Shown: positions 1 through 8,380, numbered from the stretch's first letter. The stretch is 64,000 nt of DNA from Aquipseudomonas alcaligenes NBRC 14159 (GCF_000467105.1 NZ_BATI01000006.1:186001-250000), one strand, 5' to 3'. Notes: generated by a model not told the origin, from the sequence alone. Numbers and translations: made by a program.

Positions 1-648
1 AGCGCGCCGAGTGCACCGAGCGAGGTACCGCCGGAGCTGAAGACAGTGGACAGCCACACGCCGCGGGTGGTGCTGGCCGGCATGGGGCGCATGGGCCAGG
101 TGATCGCCCGGGTCCTGCGCGCCCAGCACGTGCCCTTCGTCGCCCTGGACAACTCGGTGGATGCCGTGGAGATGTCGCGCAGCCTGGGGCAGATGCCGAT
201 CTTCTATGGCAACCCGCTGCGCCCGGAGATCCTGCGCGCCGCCCAGGTGGACAAGGCCGAGTGGTTCATCGTCGCCACCGATGATCCGGAGACCAACCTC
301 AAGACCACCGAACTGGTGCGCAAGCTCTACCCCCATGTGAAGGTGATTGCCCGCGCGCGCAACCGCCAGCACGTGCACAAGCTGTGGGACCTCAACGCCC
401 TGGCGGTGCGCGAGACCTTCCACTCCAGCCTCGAGATGAGCCATCAGGTGCTGCGCGGCCTCGGCCTCAGTGAAGAGCAGGCGGCAGCCCGCCTACGGCG
501 CTTCAAACGCCATGACGAGGAAGTTCTGGAGGCCCAGCACCGGGTCTACGACAACCAGGCCGAAGTGCAGCAGACGGCACGCCAGGCCCGGAATGACCTG
601 GAAAACCTGTTCAACAGCGATCAGATCGACGAGCGTCGCGACACCTGA
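1..648 (+). CDS. Kef-type K+/H+ antiporter, C-terminal TrkA-N part (5' end outside window)
   Basis: The reading frame is open to the left edge, so this is the C-terminal part of a larger protein. The visible residues start with a short linker and then a Rossmann fold of the RCK/TrkA-N type: hydrophobic strand, GMGRMGQ nucleotide loop, then an acidic LDN after the second strand. In glutathione-gated potassium efflux proteins (KefB/KefC) this cytosolic domain binds nucleotide and glutathione adducts and gates a CPA2-type antiporter that would lie upstream. After the fold (about 115 residues) comes a charged helical tail rich in Arg, Glu and Gln. KefB and KefC cannot be told apart without the membrane domain. 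The next gene, putP, is convergent. Confidence 0.85.
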   Translation, partial: SAPSAPSEVPPELKTVDSHTPRVVLAGMGRMGQVIARVLRAQHVPFVALDNSVDAVEMSRSLGQMPIFYGNPLRPEILRAAQVDKAEWFIVATDDPETNLKTTELVRKLYPHVKVIARARNRQHVHKLWDLNALAVRETFHSSLEMSHQVLRGLGLSEEQAAARLRRFKRHDEEVLEAQHRVYDNQAEVQQTARQARNDLENLFNSDQIDERRDT

Positions 649-658
649 ATACTGCAGG

Positions 659-694
659 CAAAAAAACGGCCCATCGCCAGAAGACGTGGGCCGT
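659..694 (-). terminator. Rho-independent terminator downstream of putP
   Basis: On the minus strand an 8-bp perfect stem (ACGGCCCA/TGGGCCGT, positions 666-673 and 687-694) is followed by a run of U. It lies about 107 nt beyond the putP stop and is oriented to end putP transcripts. Confidence 0.8.
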
Positions 695-800
695 AAAGCA
701 CTAAAGGGTCGTACGTGGTGCGCCGCCGGCAGTCGATGAGGGAGTGACTGTGGCGACGCGGAACACGCGACCGGACGACCGGCCGATCGCGTGTAGGGTA

Positions 801-2291
801 TTACAGGTGGGCGTCCTGGTATTCCTGCTCGGCTTCGTCGAAGCGCTTATGCATGGCGTTGGACGGTGCACTGCCGATGCGGCTGAAGATGACGATGGCC
901 AGGGTGGCGAGGATGAAGCCCGGGATGATTTCGTACAGACCCAGACCGACCCAGTTCTTCCACACCACCACGGTCACGGCACCGACGATCATGCCGGCCA
1001 GCGCGCCGTTGCGGGTCATGCCCTTCCACAGCACGGAGAGGATCACCACCGGGCCGAAGGCGGCACCGAAGCCGGCCCAGGCGTAGGACACCAGGCCCAG
1101 CACGCGGTTTTCCGGATTGGAAGCCAGAGCGATGGCAATCACGGCCACCAGCAGCACCATGGCGCGACCGACCCAGACCAGCTCGGTCTGGCTGGCGCCT
1201 TTACGCAGGAAGGCCTTGTAGAAGTCCTCGGTCAGGGCGCTGGAGCACACCAGCAACTGGCAGCTCAGGGTGGACATCACCGCGGCCAGGATGGCGGACA
1301 GCAGGATGCCGGCGATCCAGGGGTTGAACAGGATCTTGGCCAGCTCGATGAACACGCGCTCCGGGTTCTCGCTGACCGGGCCGGCGAGGTCCGGATGGGC
1401 GGAGAAGTAGGCGATACCGAAGAAGCCCACGGCCACGGCACCCGCCAGGCAGAGGATCATCCAGGTCATGGAGATGCGACGGGCAGCCGGGATCGACTTG
1501 ACCGAGTCGGCAGCCATGAAGCGCGCCAGAATGTGCGGCTGGCCGAAGTAGCCCAGGCCCCAGGCCATCAGCGAGATCACGCCGACGAAGGTGGCGCCCT
1601 TGAGCATGTCGAAGTTGGTGGCGTCTTTCAGCTCGATGGCCGCGAAGGTGGTGTCCATGCCGCCGGTGGCCACCATCACCATCACCGGGGTGAGGATCAG
1701 GGCGAAGATCATCAGGGTGGCCTGCACGGTGTCGGTCCAGCTCACCGCCAGGAAGCCACCGATGAAGGTGTAGGCGATGGTGGCGGCGGCGCCGGCCCAC
1801 AGGGCGGTCTCGTAGCTCATGCCAAAGGTGCTTTCGAACAGGCGGGCACCGGCAACCACGCCGGAGGCGCAGTAGATGGTGAAGAACACCAGAATCACCA
1901 GGGCCGAGAAGATGCGCAGGATGCGGCTGTTGTCCTCGAAGCGGTTGGTGAAGTAGTCCGGCAGGGTCAGGGCATTGCCGTTGTGCTCGGTCTGCACGCG
2001 CAGACGGCCGGCAACGAACAGCCAGTTGAGGTAGGCACCGACGACCAGGCCGATGGCGATCCAGCTCTCGGAGATGCCAGCAACGAAGATGGCGCCCGGC
2101 AGGCCCATCAGCAGCCAGCCGCTCATGTCGGAGGCACCGGCGGACAGCGCGGTAACGAAGCTGCCGATGCTACGGCCGCCGAGAATGTAGTCGGACAGGT
2201 TCTTGGTACGCAGGTAGGCAATAAGGCCGATCAGGACCATCGCGGCGATATACACCACGAAGGTGATCAGCATGGGGGTACTGGCTGTCAT
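801..2291 (-). CDS. putP: Sodium/proline symporter PutP
   Basis: A 496-residue member of the sodium:solute symporter family (SSS, LeuT fold) that imports L-proline with Na+ across the inner membrane. The sequence shows about 13 hydrophobic segments, the early YxLGGRSIG loop, and SAGASDMSGWLLMGLPGA in the second transmembrane region, which is the PutP Na+/proline signature. Length matches the family (about 500 residues). In many pseudomonads putP sits beside putA, but no putA is present here. The gene stands alone between a convergent kef gene and a 371-bp upstream region with direct repeats. The start ATG has a GGAGG-like site a few bases upstream. Confidence 0.95.
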   Translation of the reverse strand: MTASTPMLITFVVYIAAMVLIGLIAYLRTKNLSDYILGGRSIGSFVTALSAGASDMSGWLLMGLPGAIFVAGISESWIAIGLVVGAYLNWLFVAGRLRVQTEHNGNALTLPDYFTNRFEDNSRILRIFSALVILVFFTIYCASGVVAGARLFESTFGMSYETALWAGAAATIAYTFIGGFLAVSWTDTVQATLMIFALILTPVMVMVATGGMDTTFAAIELKDATNFDMLKGATFVGVISLMAWGLGYFGQPHILARFMAADSVKSIPAARRISMTWMILCLAGAVAVGFFGIAYFSAHPDLAGPVSENPERVFIELAKILFNPWIAGILLSAILAAVMSTLSCQLLVCSSALTEDFYKAFLRKGASQTELVWVGRAMVLLVAVIAIALASNPENRVLGLVSYAWAGFGAAFGPVVILSVLWKGMTRNGALAGMIVGAVTVVVWKNWVGLGLYEIIPGFILATLAIVIFSRIGSAPSNAMHKRFDEAEQEYQDAHL

Positions 2292-2662
2292 GGGAGGATG
2301 CCCTCTCGCTTGTTGTTATGGTCGCGGGGTTGGCCGCGACGGGGTTGGCAAACACATCCGCTCGTGACGGACGCTCGAACACCCCGTCCATACGGCCAGG
2401 GCTATGAAGACTGACGCCCGGAGCCGGCGTCGCATCACGCCGCTCCTCTCCCGGAAACGGCCGCAGGTCGCACGCAGGCGACCTCTGCATTGGGTTTAGC
2501 CCAACGCCGAAGGCGCGCAAGCGCATGCCTCCGGTGACGGGATGCAGGACTCTAGTGACAGGGGGATGACGGCTTCTTGCAGAAAGCTCCGGACTTTTTG
2601 CGAAAAACTCCGGAGCGGGGAACTTTACGCTATCGCGGCAGGCTTGCCCTGCCGCGACGGTG
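2292..2662 (-). promoter_or_regulatory. putP upstream region, non-coding
   Basis: These 371 bases between putP and the next minus-strand lipoprotein gene contain no convincing gene. They hold a pair of 17-bp direct repeats (2577-2593 and 2598-2614), which also create a perfect GCTCCGGA/TCCGGAGC inverted repeat, and a small GGTCGC/GCGACC dyad near 2467-2484. This is probably the putP promoter and control region with a long leader. No clean -35/-10 pair was located. Confidence 0.5.
2577..2614. promoter_or_regulatory. Direct repeat pair with 21-bp period, candidate activator site for putP
   Basis: Two 17-bp copies, TTGCAGAAAGCTCCGGA and TTGCGAAAAACTCCGGA, agree at 14 of 17 positions and start 21 bp apart, two helical turns. 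AraC/XylS-family activators bind such direct repeats, and proline catabolism in P. aeruginosa is controlled by the AraC-type activator PruR. Assigning the site to a PruR-like protein is inference. Confidence 0.45.
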
Positions 2663-3115
2663 CTACCGCGCGAGATCGATGCGGTACTTGCTAACCAGCT
2701 GGCTGTCCATCTGCTGGTGAAAGACAAAGCCCACGTAGTCGGCATCGTCCTTCTGGAGATCGACCTCGGCCCTGGAGCGGCCGATTTCCTGGCCATCCTT
2801 GTCGAAGGCCCCGGCCAGCAGGGTACCCTTGAACGGCTGGCCGGCAATCAGGTAGATAGTGAAGGTCTTGTCCGGATCGCCCATGCCGGCGGACTTGCCG
2901 GTGGTCACGCCGAGGCCGGCGGCGCTTGCCGCCTCGCTCAGCTCGGTCTGTACCTTCATCTGCTCGTCGACGCTGCTGCCGACGCCGGAGAGGAAGCCGG
3001 TCAGGCCATCGCCCACCGCCTTGCCGGCCTTTTCCGACATGCTCTGCTCGCTGTCGCCGCAACCGGCCAGAAGGACGGCGCTGAAAAGACCTGCCAGAAG
3101 ACGCTTGCTGCTCAT
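2663..3115 (-). CDS. Small lipoprotein of unknown function
   Basis: A 150-residue protein starting at the ATG with GGGAG about 7 bases upstream. It has a clear type II signal peptide ending in the lipobox LLAGC, so it is predicted to be a lipoprotein of the cell envelope. The mature part begins with an acidic, Ser/Gly-rich region and ends in a compact beta-rich domain (TFTIYLIAGQPFKGTLLAG, later DADYVGFVF). No family was recognised. A longer open frame extends upstream to 3301, but its extra residues are Arg/Ala-rich and overlap the globin gene, so it was rejected. It lies 112 bp downstream of the globin gene on the same strand and may be the last member of that operon. Confidence 0.75.
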   Translation of the reverse strand: MSSKRLLAGLFSAVLLAGCGDSEQSMSEKAGKAVGDGLTGFLSGVGSSVDEQMKVQTELSEAASAAGLGVTTGKSAGMGDPDKTFTIYLIAGQPFKGTLLAGAFDKDGQEIGRSRAEVDLQKDDADYVGFVFHQQMDSQLVSKYRIDLAR

Positions 3116-3227
3116 GGTTTCGCTCCCTGAAATTGGCTGAGATCGCGCCGCGCGGCGCACCGGGCAATCCAGCGAGACGGCGGGCGTCTGGCCAGCGCCA
3201 CCGCGAGCGGATGTGCAGGAGTTGGCG

Positions 3228-3653
3228 CTAGCGCCCGATGATCTGCCCGCGCATGGCCGCCAGGCGCGCCAGCAGGCGGTTCTGCACCGGCACGGCGACA
3301 CCCTCGGCGTCCATCGCGTCGATCAGGTCCTCGACCAGCGCGTTGAAGTCGCCGCGGTCGATATTCAGGCCCTTGTGGCTCTCCTCCATGCTGTCGCCGG
3401 TGTACACGCAGGGCCCACCGGCCTCGACGCAGATCTGTTCGATCAGCTTGTCGCGCAGGCGCTCGATGTCGACATCGGCGAAGTGATGGGTGATGCGCGG
3501 GTTGCGCGCCGCGTTGAGCAGCATGCCCTCGACGATGCGGGTGATCCCCGGCAGCTCGCCGAGGCCGCGGTACAGGCTGTCGTCCGTCGGCGGCGGTGGG
3601 CTGGCGGCGCAGGCGCCGAGCAGCAAGGCCAGGATGATCGACAATCCGCGCAT
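3228..3653 (-). CDS. Group 1 truncated hemoglobin with lipoprotein signal
   Basis: A 141-residue protein with a type II signal peptide (lipobox LLGAC, lipidated Cys15) followed by a truncated-globin domain. Family hallmarks visible: LYRGLGELPGITRIV at the start, NPRITHHFADVD, the GGP..YTG loop (79-86), and MEESHKGLNI with proximal heme ligand His93. The usual B10 Tyr position appears to be Leu, so O2 or NO handling may differ from group 1 proteins with a distal Tyr. Two cysteines (75 and 82) flank the GGP loop. Most truncated globins are cytosolic, so a lipid-anchored one would work at the envelope. It starts 2 bases after the DUF3034 gene and is probably translated from the same mRNA. Confidence 0.85.
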   Translation of the reverse strand: MRGLSIILALLLGACAASPPPPTDDSLYRGLGELPGITRIVEGMLLNAARNPRITHHFADVDIERLRDKLIEQICVEAGGPCVYTGDSMEESHKGLNIDRGDFNALVEDLIDAMDAEGVAVPVQNRLLARLAAMRGQIIGR

Positions 3654-3655
3654 GT

Positions 3656-4510
3656 TCAGAAACTCCCCTGCAGCGACAGGTAGACCCCGTCCTGGTTGTC
3701 CAGCCCGGCGATCTCGCCAAGCCGGGCGTAGGCCAGCACCACGGACAGGTGTTTGTTGGGGAAGTAGCCGACGAACAGGTCGGACCAGTCGCTTTCGCCG
3801 GCGAAACCGAGGTTGTCCGGCTTCTCGCGGTACTCCACACCCACCGCCCAGCGCGGGTTGAGCAGTACGGCGATGGAGCCTTCCTTGAGCAGCGAGTGCT
3901 CGTCGCGGCGATCGCCACCGAAGCCCAGCAGGCCCTGCTCGTTGGCCCGGCTGTAACGCAGGTTGCCGTTGAGCAGCAGGTTGTAGCCGAAGGCGGCACC
4001 GAGCAGCAGACGGCTGGCGGCGAGATAGGCCTCGCTGTCCTCGTCACGCTCGGCGCCGACCAGGCTGGGCACCAGGAAGTCCTTCTGCCGTTTGTGCTCG
4101 ATACCCAGGGAAACCTGCGGCAGGCGGTCGTAGATCAGGTCGCCGAACAGGCGCACCTTGAGGCCGAGGATGTCCTGGCTGAGGCTGTTGTCCGGCAGGC
4201 TCAGATCGCGGGCCAGGGTGCCCAGGTCGAAACGCTGGCGGGCGTAGGACAGCTCCACGCGGTTGCCGTAGGACACCGCCAGGCCGCCGACGTCCAGGCG
4301 GTAGTCGCCGGTCTCCACCCGGGTCAGGAAGCTGGTGGCGCCCCACTCGCCCTCCTCGCCATAACCGGCCAGCACCGCCCAGGGCACGATACCGCCGCCG
4401 GCCGCGCCGTCGATGCTGGTGGCACCGCCGGTGGCCAGCAGACGTCCCTGCTCGGCGCCGGCCAGGGCCGGCAACAGGCCGCAGAGGAGAACGATCAGGC
4501 GTGTGCGCAT
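3656..4510 (-). CDS. DUF3034 family outer-membrane beta-barrel protein
   Basis: A 284-residue protein with a Sec signal peptide (hydrophobic core LIVLLCGLLPALAGA, likely cut after AGA) followed by alternating hydrophobic/polar strands typical of a small outer-membrane barrel. It ends in aromatic Phe (LSLQGSF), as expected for Bam-dependent insertion. It resembles the DUF3034 family, whose function is not known. The ATG is placed 2 bases after the stop of the GGDEF/EAL gene, and a longer in-frame extension upstream is only the shadow of that gene. Tight packing with the cupredoxin, c-di-GMP and globin genes suggests a shared envelope or redox-linked role. Confidence 0.75.
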   Translation of the reverse strand: MRTRLIVLLCGLLPALAGAEQGRLLATGGATSIDGAAGGGIVPWAVLAGYGEEGEWGATSFLTRVETGDYRLDVGGLAVSYGNRVELSYARQRFDLGTLARDLSLPDNSLSQDILGLKVRLFGDLIYDRLPQVSLGIEHKRQKDFLVPSLVGAERDEDSEAYLAASRLLLGAAFGYNLLLNGNLRYSRANEQGLLGFGGDRRDEHSLLKEGSIAVLLNPRWAVGVEYREKPDNLGFAGESDWSDLFVGYFPNKHLSVVLAYARLGEIAGLDNQDGVYLSLQGSF

Positions 4511-4512
4511 GC

Positions 4513-6861
4513 TCAGAATACCTTTGCCAGTGGGGAGCCCTGCCATTGCCGCAGCCACTGCTCGAAGGCGGAGGCCGGCATCGGCTTGCCGATCAGATAG
4601 CCCTGGGCGGTATCGCAGCCCCAGCGCGCCAGCAGCTCCAGCATCGGGGCGAGTTCCACGCCCTCGGCCACCACCTTGAGGCCCAGGCTGTGGCTCATCT
4701 CGATGGTGGAGCGGACGATGACCGCATCCTCGCTGTGCTCGTCCAGCTCGCGGATGAACGACTGGTCGATCTTCAGCTCCTGCACCGGCATGCGCTTGAG
4801 CTGGGCCAGGGACGAGTAGCCGGTACCGAAGTCGTCCACCGACAGCTGGATGCCGCAGGCGCGCAGGCGCAGCAACACATCCAGGGCGCGTTGCTGATCG
4901 CGCATCATGGCGCTCTCGGTGATCTCGAACACCAGTTGCTCGGCGGCCACGCCCTGCTCCGCCAACTGTCGCTGGACCCGTTCGGCCAGCTGCAGATCGA
5001 CCAGGTCCTCGGCGGAGATATTCAGCGACACCTGCATGACCAAGCCATGGCCGTTCCATTCGTGCAGTTGGCGCAGGGCCTCGCCGATCACCCAGGTGGT
5101 GAGCAGCTGGATGCTGCCGGTGCGCTCGGCCAGCGGAATGAATTCGCCGGGAGACACCATGCCGTAGTGTGGATGGTTCCAGCGCAGCAGGCATTCGGCC
5201 TCGTGCACCCGGCGCCCGGGGATATCCAGCTTGGGCTGGTAATAGAGGATCAGCTCGCCGCGCTCGGCGGCGTGGCGCAGATCGCGCACCAGCTTGATCT
5301 GCCGCTGGTGGGCGGCGTCGCGGCCCTCCTGATACAGCTCCAGGCGCCCGGACTGCTGGGCGGCGTCCTGCATGGCGATGGCGGCGCGGCGCAGCAGATC
5401 GTCCGGTCTGTTGCCATGGGTGGGATAGGCGGCGATGCCGATGCTGCAGTCCAGGGCCACGTCCAGGGTACCGACGCGCATCGGCTTGAGCAGCAGCTGG
5501 TACAGACGGTCCGCCGCGGCGATGGCGTTATCGCTGTCGCTGTTCTCCAGCATCAGCAGCATCTCGTCGTTGACCAGCCGCGCCAGGCTGTCGCCGGGGC
5601 GCAGGGTAGCCTGCAGGCGCCGGCTGAGCTGCTGCAGGGCCAGGTCGGCGCCATCGGCGCCACAGCTGTCGAGAATGGAGCGGAAGTTGCCCACGCCGAT
5701 GTGCAGCAGCGCGGTGGGCCGCTCCGCGCTGATCGCGCTACCCAGCCGCTCCAGCGCCAGGGTGCGGTTGGGCAGGCCGGTCAGGGCATCGTGCAGGGCG
5801 TTGTGGGCCAGCTGCCGCTCCCGCTCGGCGATGCCCTCCTGCATGCTGGTGAAGGCCTGGGCCAGGCTGCCCAACTCGTCGCGGCGCTGCAGGGTAATCG
5901 GGGTGAAGTAGTCGCCGAGGCCGATGCGTCGCGCCACCCGCGCCAGCTCCTGCACCGGCTGCGCCAGGCTGCGCGCCAGCAGCAGCGCGCCGAGCAGCGA
6001 GCCGAAGAAGGCGGCCAGGGCGATCAGCAGAATGTCATGGTCCAGCGGGGCGAAGGCCTGCTCGGCCTGGTCCAGGGATTTGTGCAGCAGCGCCAGCACC
6101 TGGTAATCGCCGGCGCTGGCCAGGTTGCGCCATTCGCCTAGGTAGCGCTGGTCGCCGGCCTGCAGCAGGCGGCTGCCGCTGTCCTGTTTCTGCTGCAGGA
6201 TTTCCTCGCGCAGGCGCTCATGCACGCTGGGAGGCAGGGTGCTGATCCAGCCGGTGGCCGCGCCGCGCTCAATCGATACCAGGGTCAGCTCCAGGTGGGT
6301 CAGCTCGCGCAACTCCAGGGCGAAGTTCTCGTCGATGTGGAAGCCCATCACCACCCGGGCGATCGGCAGCGGCGCGCTGACAGCAGAGGCCACCAGCAGG
6401 TAGACCTCGCCCTCCACCGGCAACAGGAACACATGGGCGCCCTGCCCGGCCTGCTCGGCCACCCGCCCGGCCAGGCGCTCGGCCGCCGCGGCGCCGATGC
6501 GCTGGTCGCTGCTGACCAGCAGGGCGCCGTCCAGGGCCAGCAGCAACACGGCGTCGGCATTGATGCGCGCGCCATGGTTGGCCAGCGCCGAGCGAATGGT
6601 GTCGCCGTCGCCGCTGGCCACCGCGTCCTTGAAGCCGAAGTCGGCCGCCAGCACCTGCACCGCATCGCGCAGCTGGCTGCCGCGCAGCTCGATCAGCTGC
6701 TCCAGCACCCGGCCACCGACGCCGAGGTCCTCGCGCAGCTGGCTCTGCACCGCCACGCCGGTGGCCGCCTTGACCGAGAAGTACAGCGCGCCCACCACCA
6801 CCGACAGGAGGAGGATCAGGACCCCGGCGATGCGCGCCTGAAAGCTATGGCTGAACTTCAC
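4513..6861 (-). CDS. Membrane sensor with degenerate GGDEF and EAL domains (c-di-GMP phosphodiesterase candidate)
   Basis: A protein of about 782 residues: N-terminal membrane segment (about 8-30), periplasmic sensor region (about 35-270), second membrane segment (about 277-298), HAMP (about 299-350), GGDEF (about 359-520) and EAL (about 525-775). The GGDEF signature is VNDEM, so cyclase activity is unlikely. The EAL signature reads ECL, but the other catalytic residues are present: NIS, FEITES, DDFGTGYSS, LKIDQSFI, AEGVE and DTAQGYLIGKP. It should therefore degrade c-di-GMP in response to a periplasmic signal. I chose a GTG start with AGGA upstream, overlapping the cupredoxin stop by 17 bp. 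An ATG at 6894 is possible but overlaps that gene by 50 bp. Confidence 0.85.
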   Translation of the reverse strand: MKFSHSFQARIAGVLILLLSVVVGALYFSVKAATGVAVQSQLREDLGVGGRVLEQLIELRGSQLRDAVQVLAADFGFKDAVASGDGDTIRSALANHGARINADAVLLLALDGALLVSSDQRIGAAAAERLAGRVAEQAGQGAHVFLLPVEGEVYLLVASAVSAPLPIARVVMGFHIDENFALELRELTHLELTLVSIERGAATGWISTLPPSVHERLREEILQQKQDSGSRLLQAGDQRYLGEWRNLASAGDYQVLALLHKSLDQAEQAFAPLDHDILLIALAAFFGSLLGALLLARSLAQPVQELARVARRIGLGDYFTPITLQRRDELGSLAQAFTSMQEGIAERERQLAHNALHDALTGLPNRTLALERLGSAISAERPTALLHIGVGNFRSILDSCGADGADLALQQLSRRLQATLRPGDSLARLVNDEMLLMLENSDSDNAIAAADRLYQLLLKPMRVGTLDVALDCSIGIAAYPTHGNRPDDLLRRAAIAMQDAAQQSGRLELYQEGRDAAHQRQIKLVRDLRHAAERGELILYYQPKLDIPGRRVHEAECLLRWNHPHYGMVSPGEFIPLAERTGSIQLLTTWVIGEALRQLHEWNGHGLVMQVSLNISAEDLVDLQLAERVQRQLAEQGVAAEQLVFEITESAMMRDQQRALDVLLRLRACGIQLSVDDFGTGYSSLAQLKRMPVQELKIDQSFIRELDEHSEDAVIVRSTIEMSHSLGLKVVAEGVELAPMLELLARWGCDTAQGYLIGKPMPASAFEQWLRQWQGSPLAKVF

Positions 6862-7516
6862 TCGCCGCCTTCCTGAAGGCCTCGCCAAAGGCACTGGGCT
6901 TGGGCGCAGCCGGGGCCACGGCAGCGCCAGCCAGCCGCAGCAGGAAACGCTGGCTCAACCCGGCCGCAGGCACCTCGAGGGTGCCGGCGCTCAGCGGCAG
7001 CATGTTCTCCAGCTGCGGGTGCCACAGGGTGACCTGGTAGCTGCCCGCCGGCAGGCCATCGAGGATCAGCCGGCCCTGCTCGTCGCTGACGGCAAACCAG
7101 GGATCGTCGGTGACATAGACGTAGCCGACCATCCAGTCGTGGATATTGCAGCCGAGCACCACCACGCCGGGCTTGTCGAACAGCACCGGCTCGCTCGGCG
7201 TGCCCTTGTACAGGCGCAGCTCGAAGCGTTTGGTCGGCGAGAAGGAATAGACGTGGTGGCGGATGTCGTCGCTGTTGGGGAACTTCACCGAAGTGCCGCT
7301 GCGCACGGCCAGCACGGTGGGCATGAACTGCTTGTCGCGCTGATCCATGATCGCCGGCTCGTTGCGCGCCGAAGCACCCACGCCCTTGAGGCTGAGCACG
7401 GCGTTGGCCAGCGGCTGGCCCTGGCCGTCCACCAGCTCGGCGGCGAGCCCGGCGGCCCCGGCCGGCAAGGCGAAACAGCCGAGGAGCAGAGCCAGGGCGT
7501 AAAGATGGAGCTTCAT
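6845..7516 (-). CDS. Periplasmic cupredoxin-like protein (methylamine utilisation protein family)
   Basis: A 223-residue exported protein with a Sec signal peptide (ALALLLGCFALPAGAAG). The mature part shows a type 1 copper-site pattern: His88 in NSDDIRHHVYSF, then Cys123, His126 and Met129 in LGCNIHDWM, followed by a short carboxypeptidase-regulatory-like segment (SDEQGRLILDGLPAGSYQV). Such proteins are often annotated as methylamine utilisation protein, but no mau genes are present, so that name says little about function. It is the first gene of the minus-strand operon leading into the GGDEF/EAL, DUF3034 and globin genes. A redox or copper-sensing role for the downstream membrane sensor is inference. 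Confidence 0.8.
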   Translation of the reverse strand: MKLHLYALALLLGCFALPAGAAGLAAELVDGQGQPLANAVLSLKGVGASARNEPAIMDQRDKQFMPTVLAVRSGTSVKFPNSDDIRHHVYSFSPTKRFELRLYKGTPSEPVLFDKPGVVVLGCNIHDWMVGYVYVTDDPWFAVSDEQGRLILDGLPAGSYQVTLWHPQLENMLPLSAGTLEVPAAGLSQRFLLRLAGAAVAPAAPKPSAFGEAFRKAASEVQP

Positions 7517-7600
7517 GGATGACTTCCACTGCCCGCCGGTGCGGGCGACAGTACTTCGGGAGTTTCTCGCAGCGTAGCCGACAGCCCGGCCAAATTCACC

Positions 7601-8293
7601 TCAGGACAGCACGCTGCGATCGAAAATGAACCCTCCGGCGGCCTGCGGCCGATGCTCCAGCAGGTTCTGCGGGCGGCCCATCTTCGGCTGGTTCTTCTCC
7701 CCGCTGTCCAGCACCCAGCCCTGCTGCTTCATCTTCTCCAGCCGCCCACGCAGGGTGGTGTGCTGCACCGCCTGGCCGAGGCAGGCCTGGAACGCGGTTA
7801 GCGCCTCGGTGACGGTGAAGCGCGGTGCCAGCAGGTACAGCGGCAGCGCGGTGTACAGCGCCTTGCCGGCAAGCCGCTCGGCTGCCTGGAGCACCAGCTG
7901 GGCATGGTCGAACGGCAGTGCCAGGCGCCCCTCCAGCACCTCGCTCAAGGTGACGAAGCGCAGATCAGCCCCCTGCAGTTCGACATCCGGCGCCAGCAAG
8001 GCCAGATAGAAGGTCGACAACGACCAGCCGCGCGGGTCACGGACCGCGTTGCCGACGGTGGCGACCTGCTCCAGATGCGCCGGGGCGATGCGCGCCTTGT
8101 CCTGCAGCGCGCGCGCGGCAGCAGCGTCGAGGCTGGCATCGGCGCAGCGACCGTTGACCAGCACGCCGGGCAATGCCCATTGCTCCGCGAACGGCGCCTG
8201 GCCGCGGCGGATCAGCAGCAACTCCAGCGCCCCCTCCTCGCCCAGACGCAGCGCCACGATATCCACCCCGGCCAGCACTTCGGCAGTACTCAT
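7601..8293 (-). CDS. nrtR: NrtR, Nudix-type repressor of NAD salvage
   Basis: A 230-residue protein with an N-terminal Nudix-like domain (about 1-140) and a C-terminal winged-helix domain (about 150-225, with TLRGRLEKMKQQGWV and GRPQNLLEHRP). The Nudix box is degenerate: the REUxEE part reads RALQDKA, so catalysis is lost. This is typical of NrtR proteins, which sense ADP-ribose instead of hydrolysing it and then release DNA. It is divergent from pncA-pncB-nadE across 141 bp holding two matching palindromes, which fits repression of NAD synthesis and of itself. The ATG is preceded by AGGAG at normal spacing. Confidence 0.92.
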   Translation of the reverse strand: MSTAEVLAGVDIVALRLGEEGALELLLIRRGQAPFAEQWALPGVLVNGRCADASLDAAAARALQDKARIAPAHLEQVATVGNAVRDPRGWSLSTFYLALLAPDVELQGADLRFVTLSEVLEGRLALPFDHAQLVLQAAERLAGKALYTALPLYLLAPRFTVTEALTAFQACLGQAVQHTTLRGRLEKMKQQGWVLDSGEKNQPKMGRPQNLLEHRPQAAGGFIFDRSVLS

Positions 8294-8317
8294 GCCTTCT
8301 CCTGAGAATCTTCATAC

Positions 8318-8338
8318 TTATTTCATCTTGACGAATAA
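8318..8338. promoter_or_regulatory. NrtR operator 1
   Basis: An imperfect 21-bp palindrome, TTATTTCATC-TTG-ACGAATAA, lying 24 bp upstream of the nrtR start. The core ACTTATTTCATC (from 8316) is repeated exactly in operator 2. Confidence 0.7.
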
Positions 8339-8380
8339 CTCACAGAATTTCACCCCTGGCAGAGAAAACCGCTTGCCAAC

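Noticed and set aside
744..2414. A 556-codon plus-strand open frame antisense to putP
   Set aside because: Low-complexity His/Gly/Glu-rich translation with no domain; putP on the other strand is certain.
2170..2847. 225-codon minus-strand frame upstream of putP
   Set aside because: It overlaps putP and the lipoprotein gene in another frame, and its translation is low-complexity Arg/Ser/Pro-rich.
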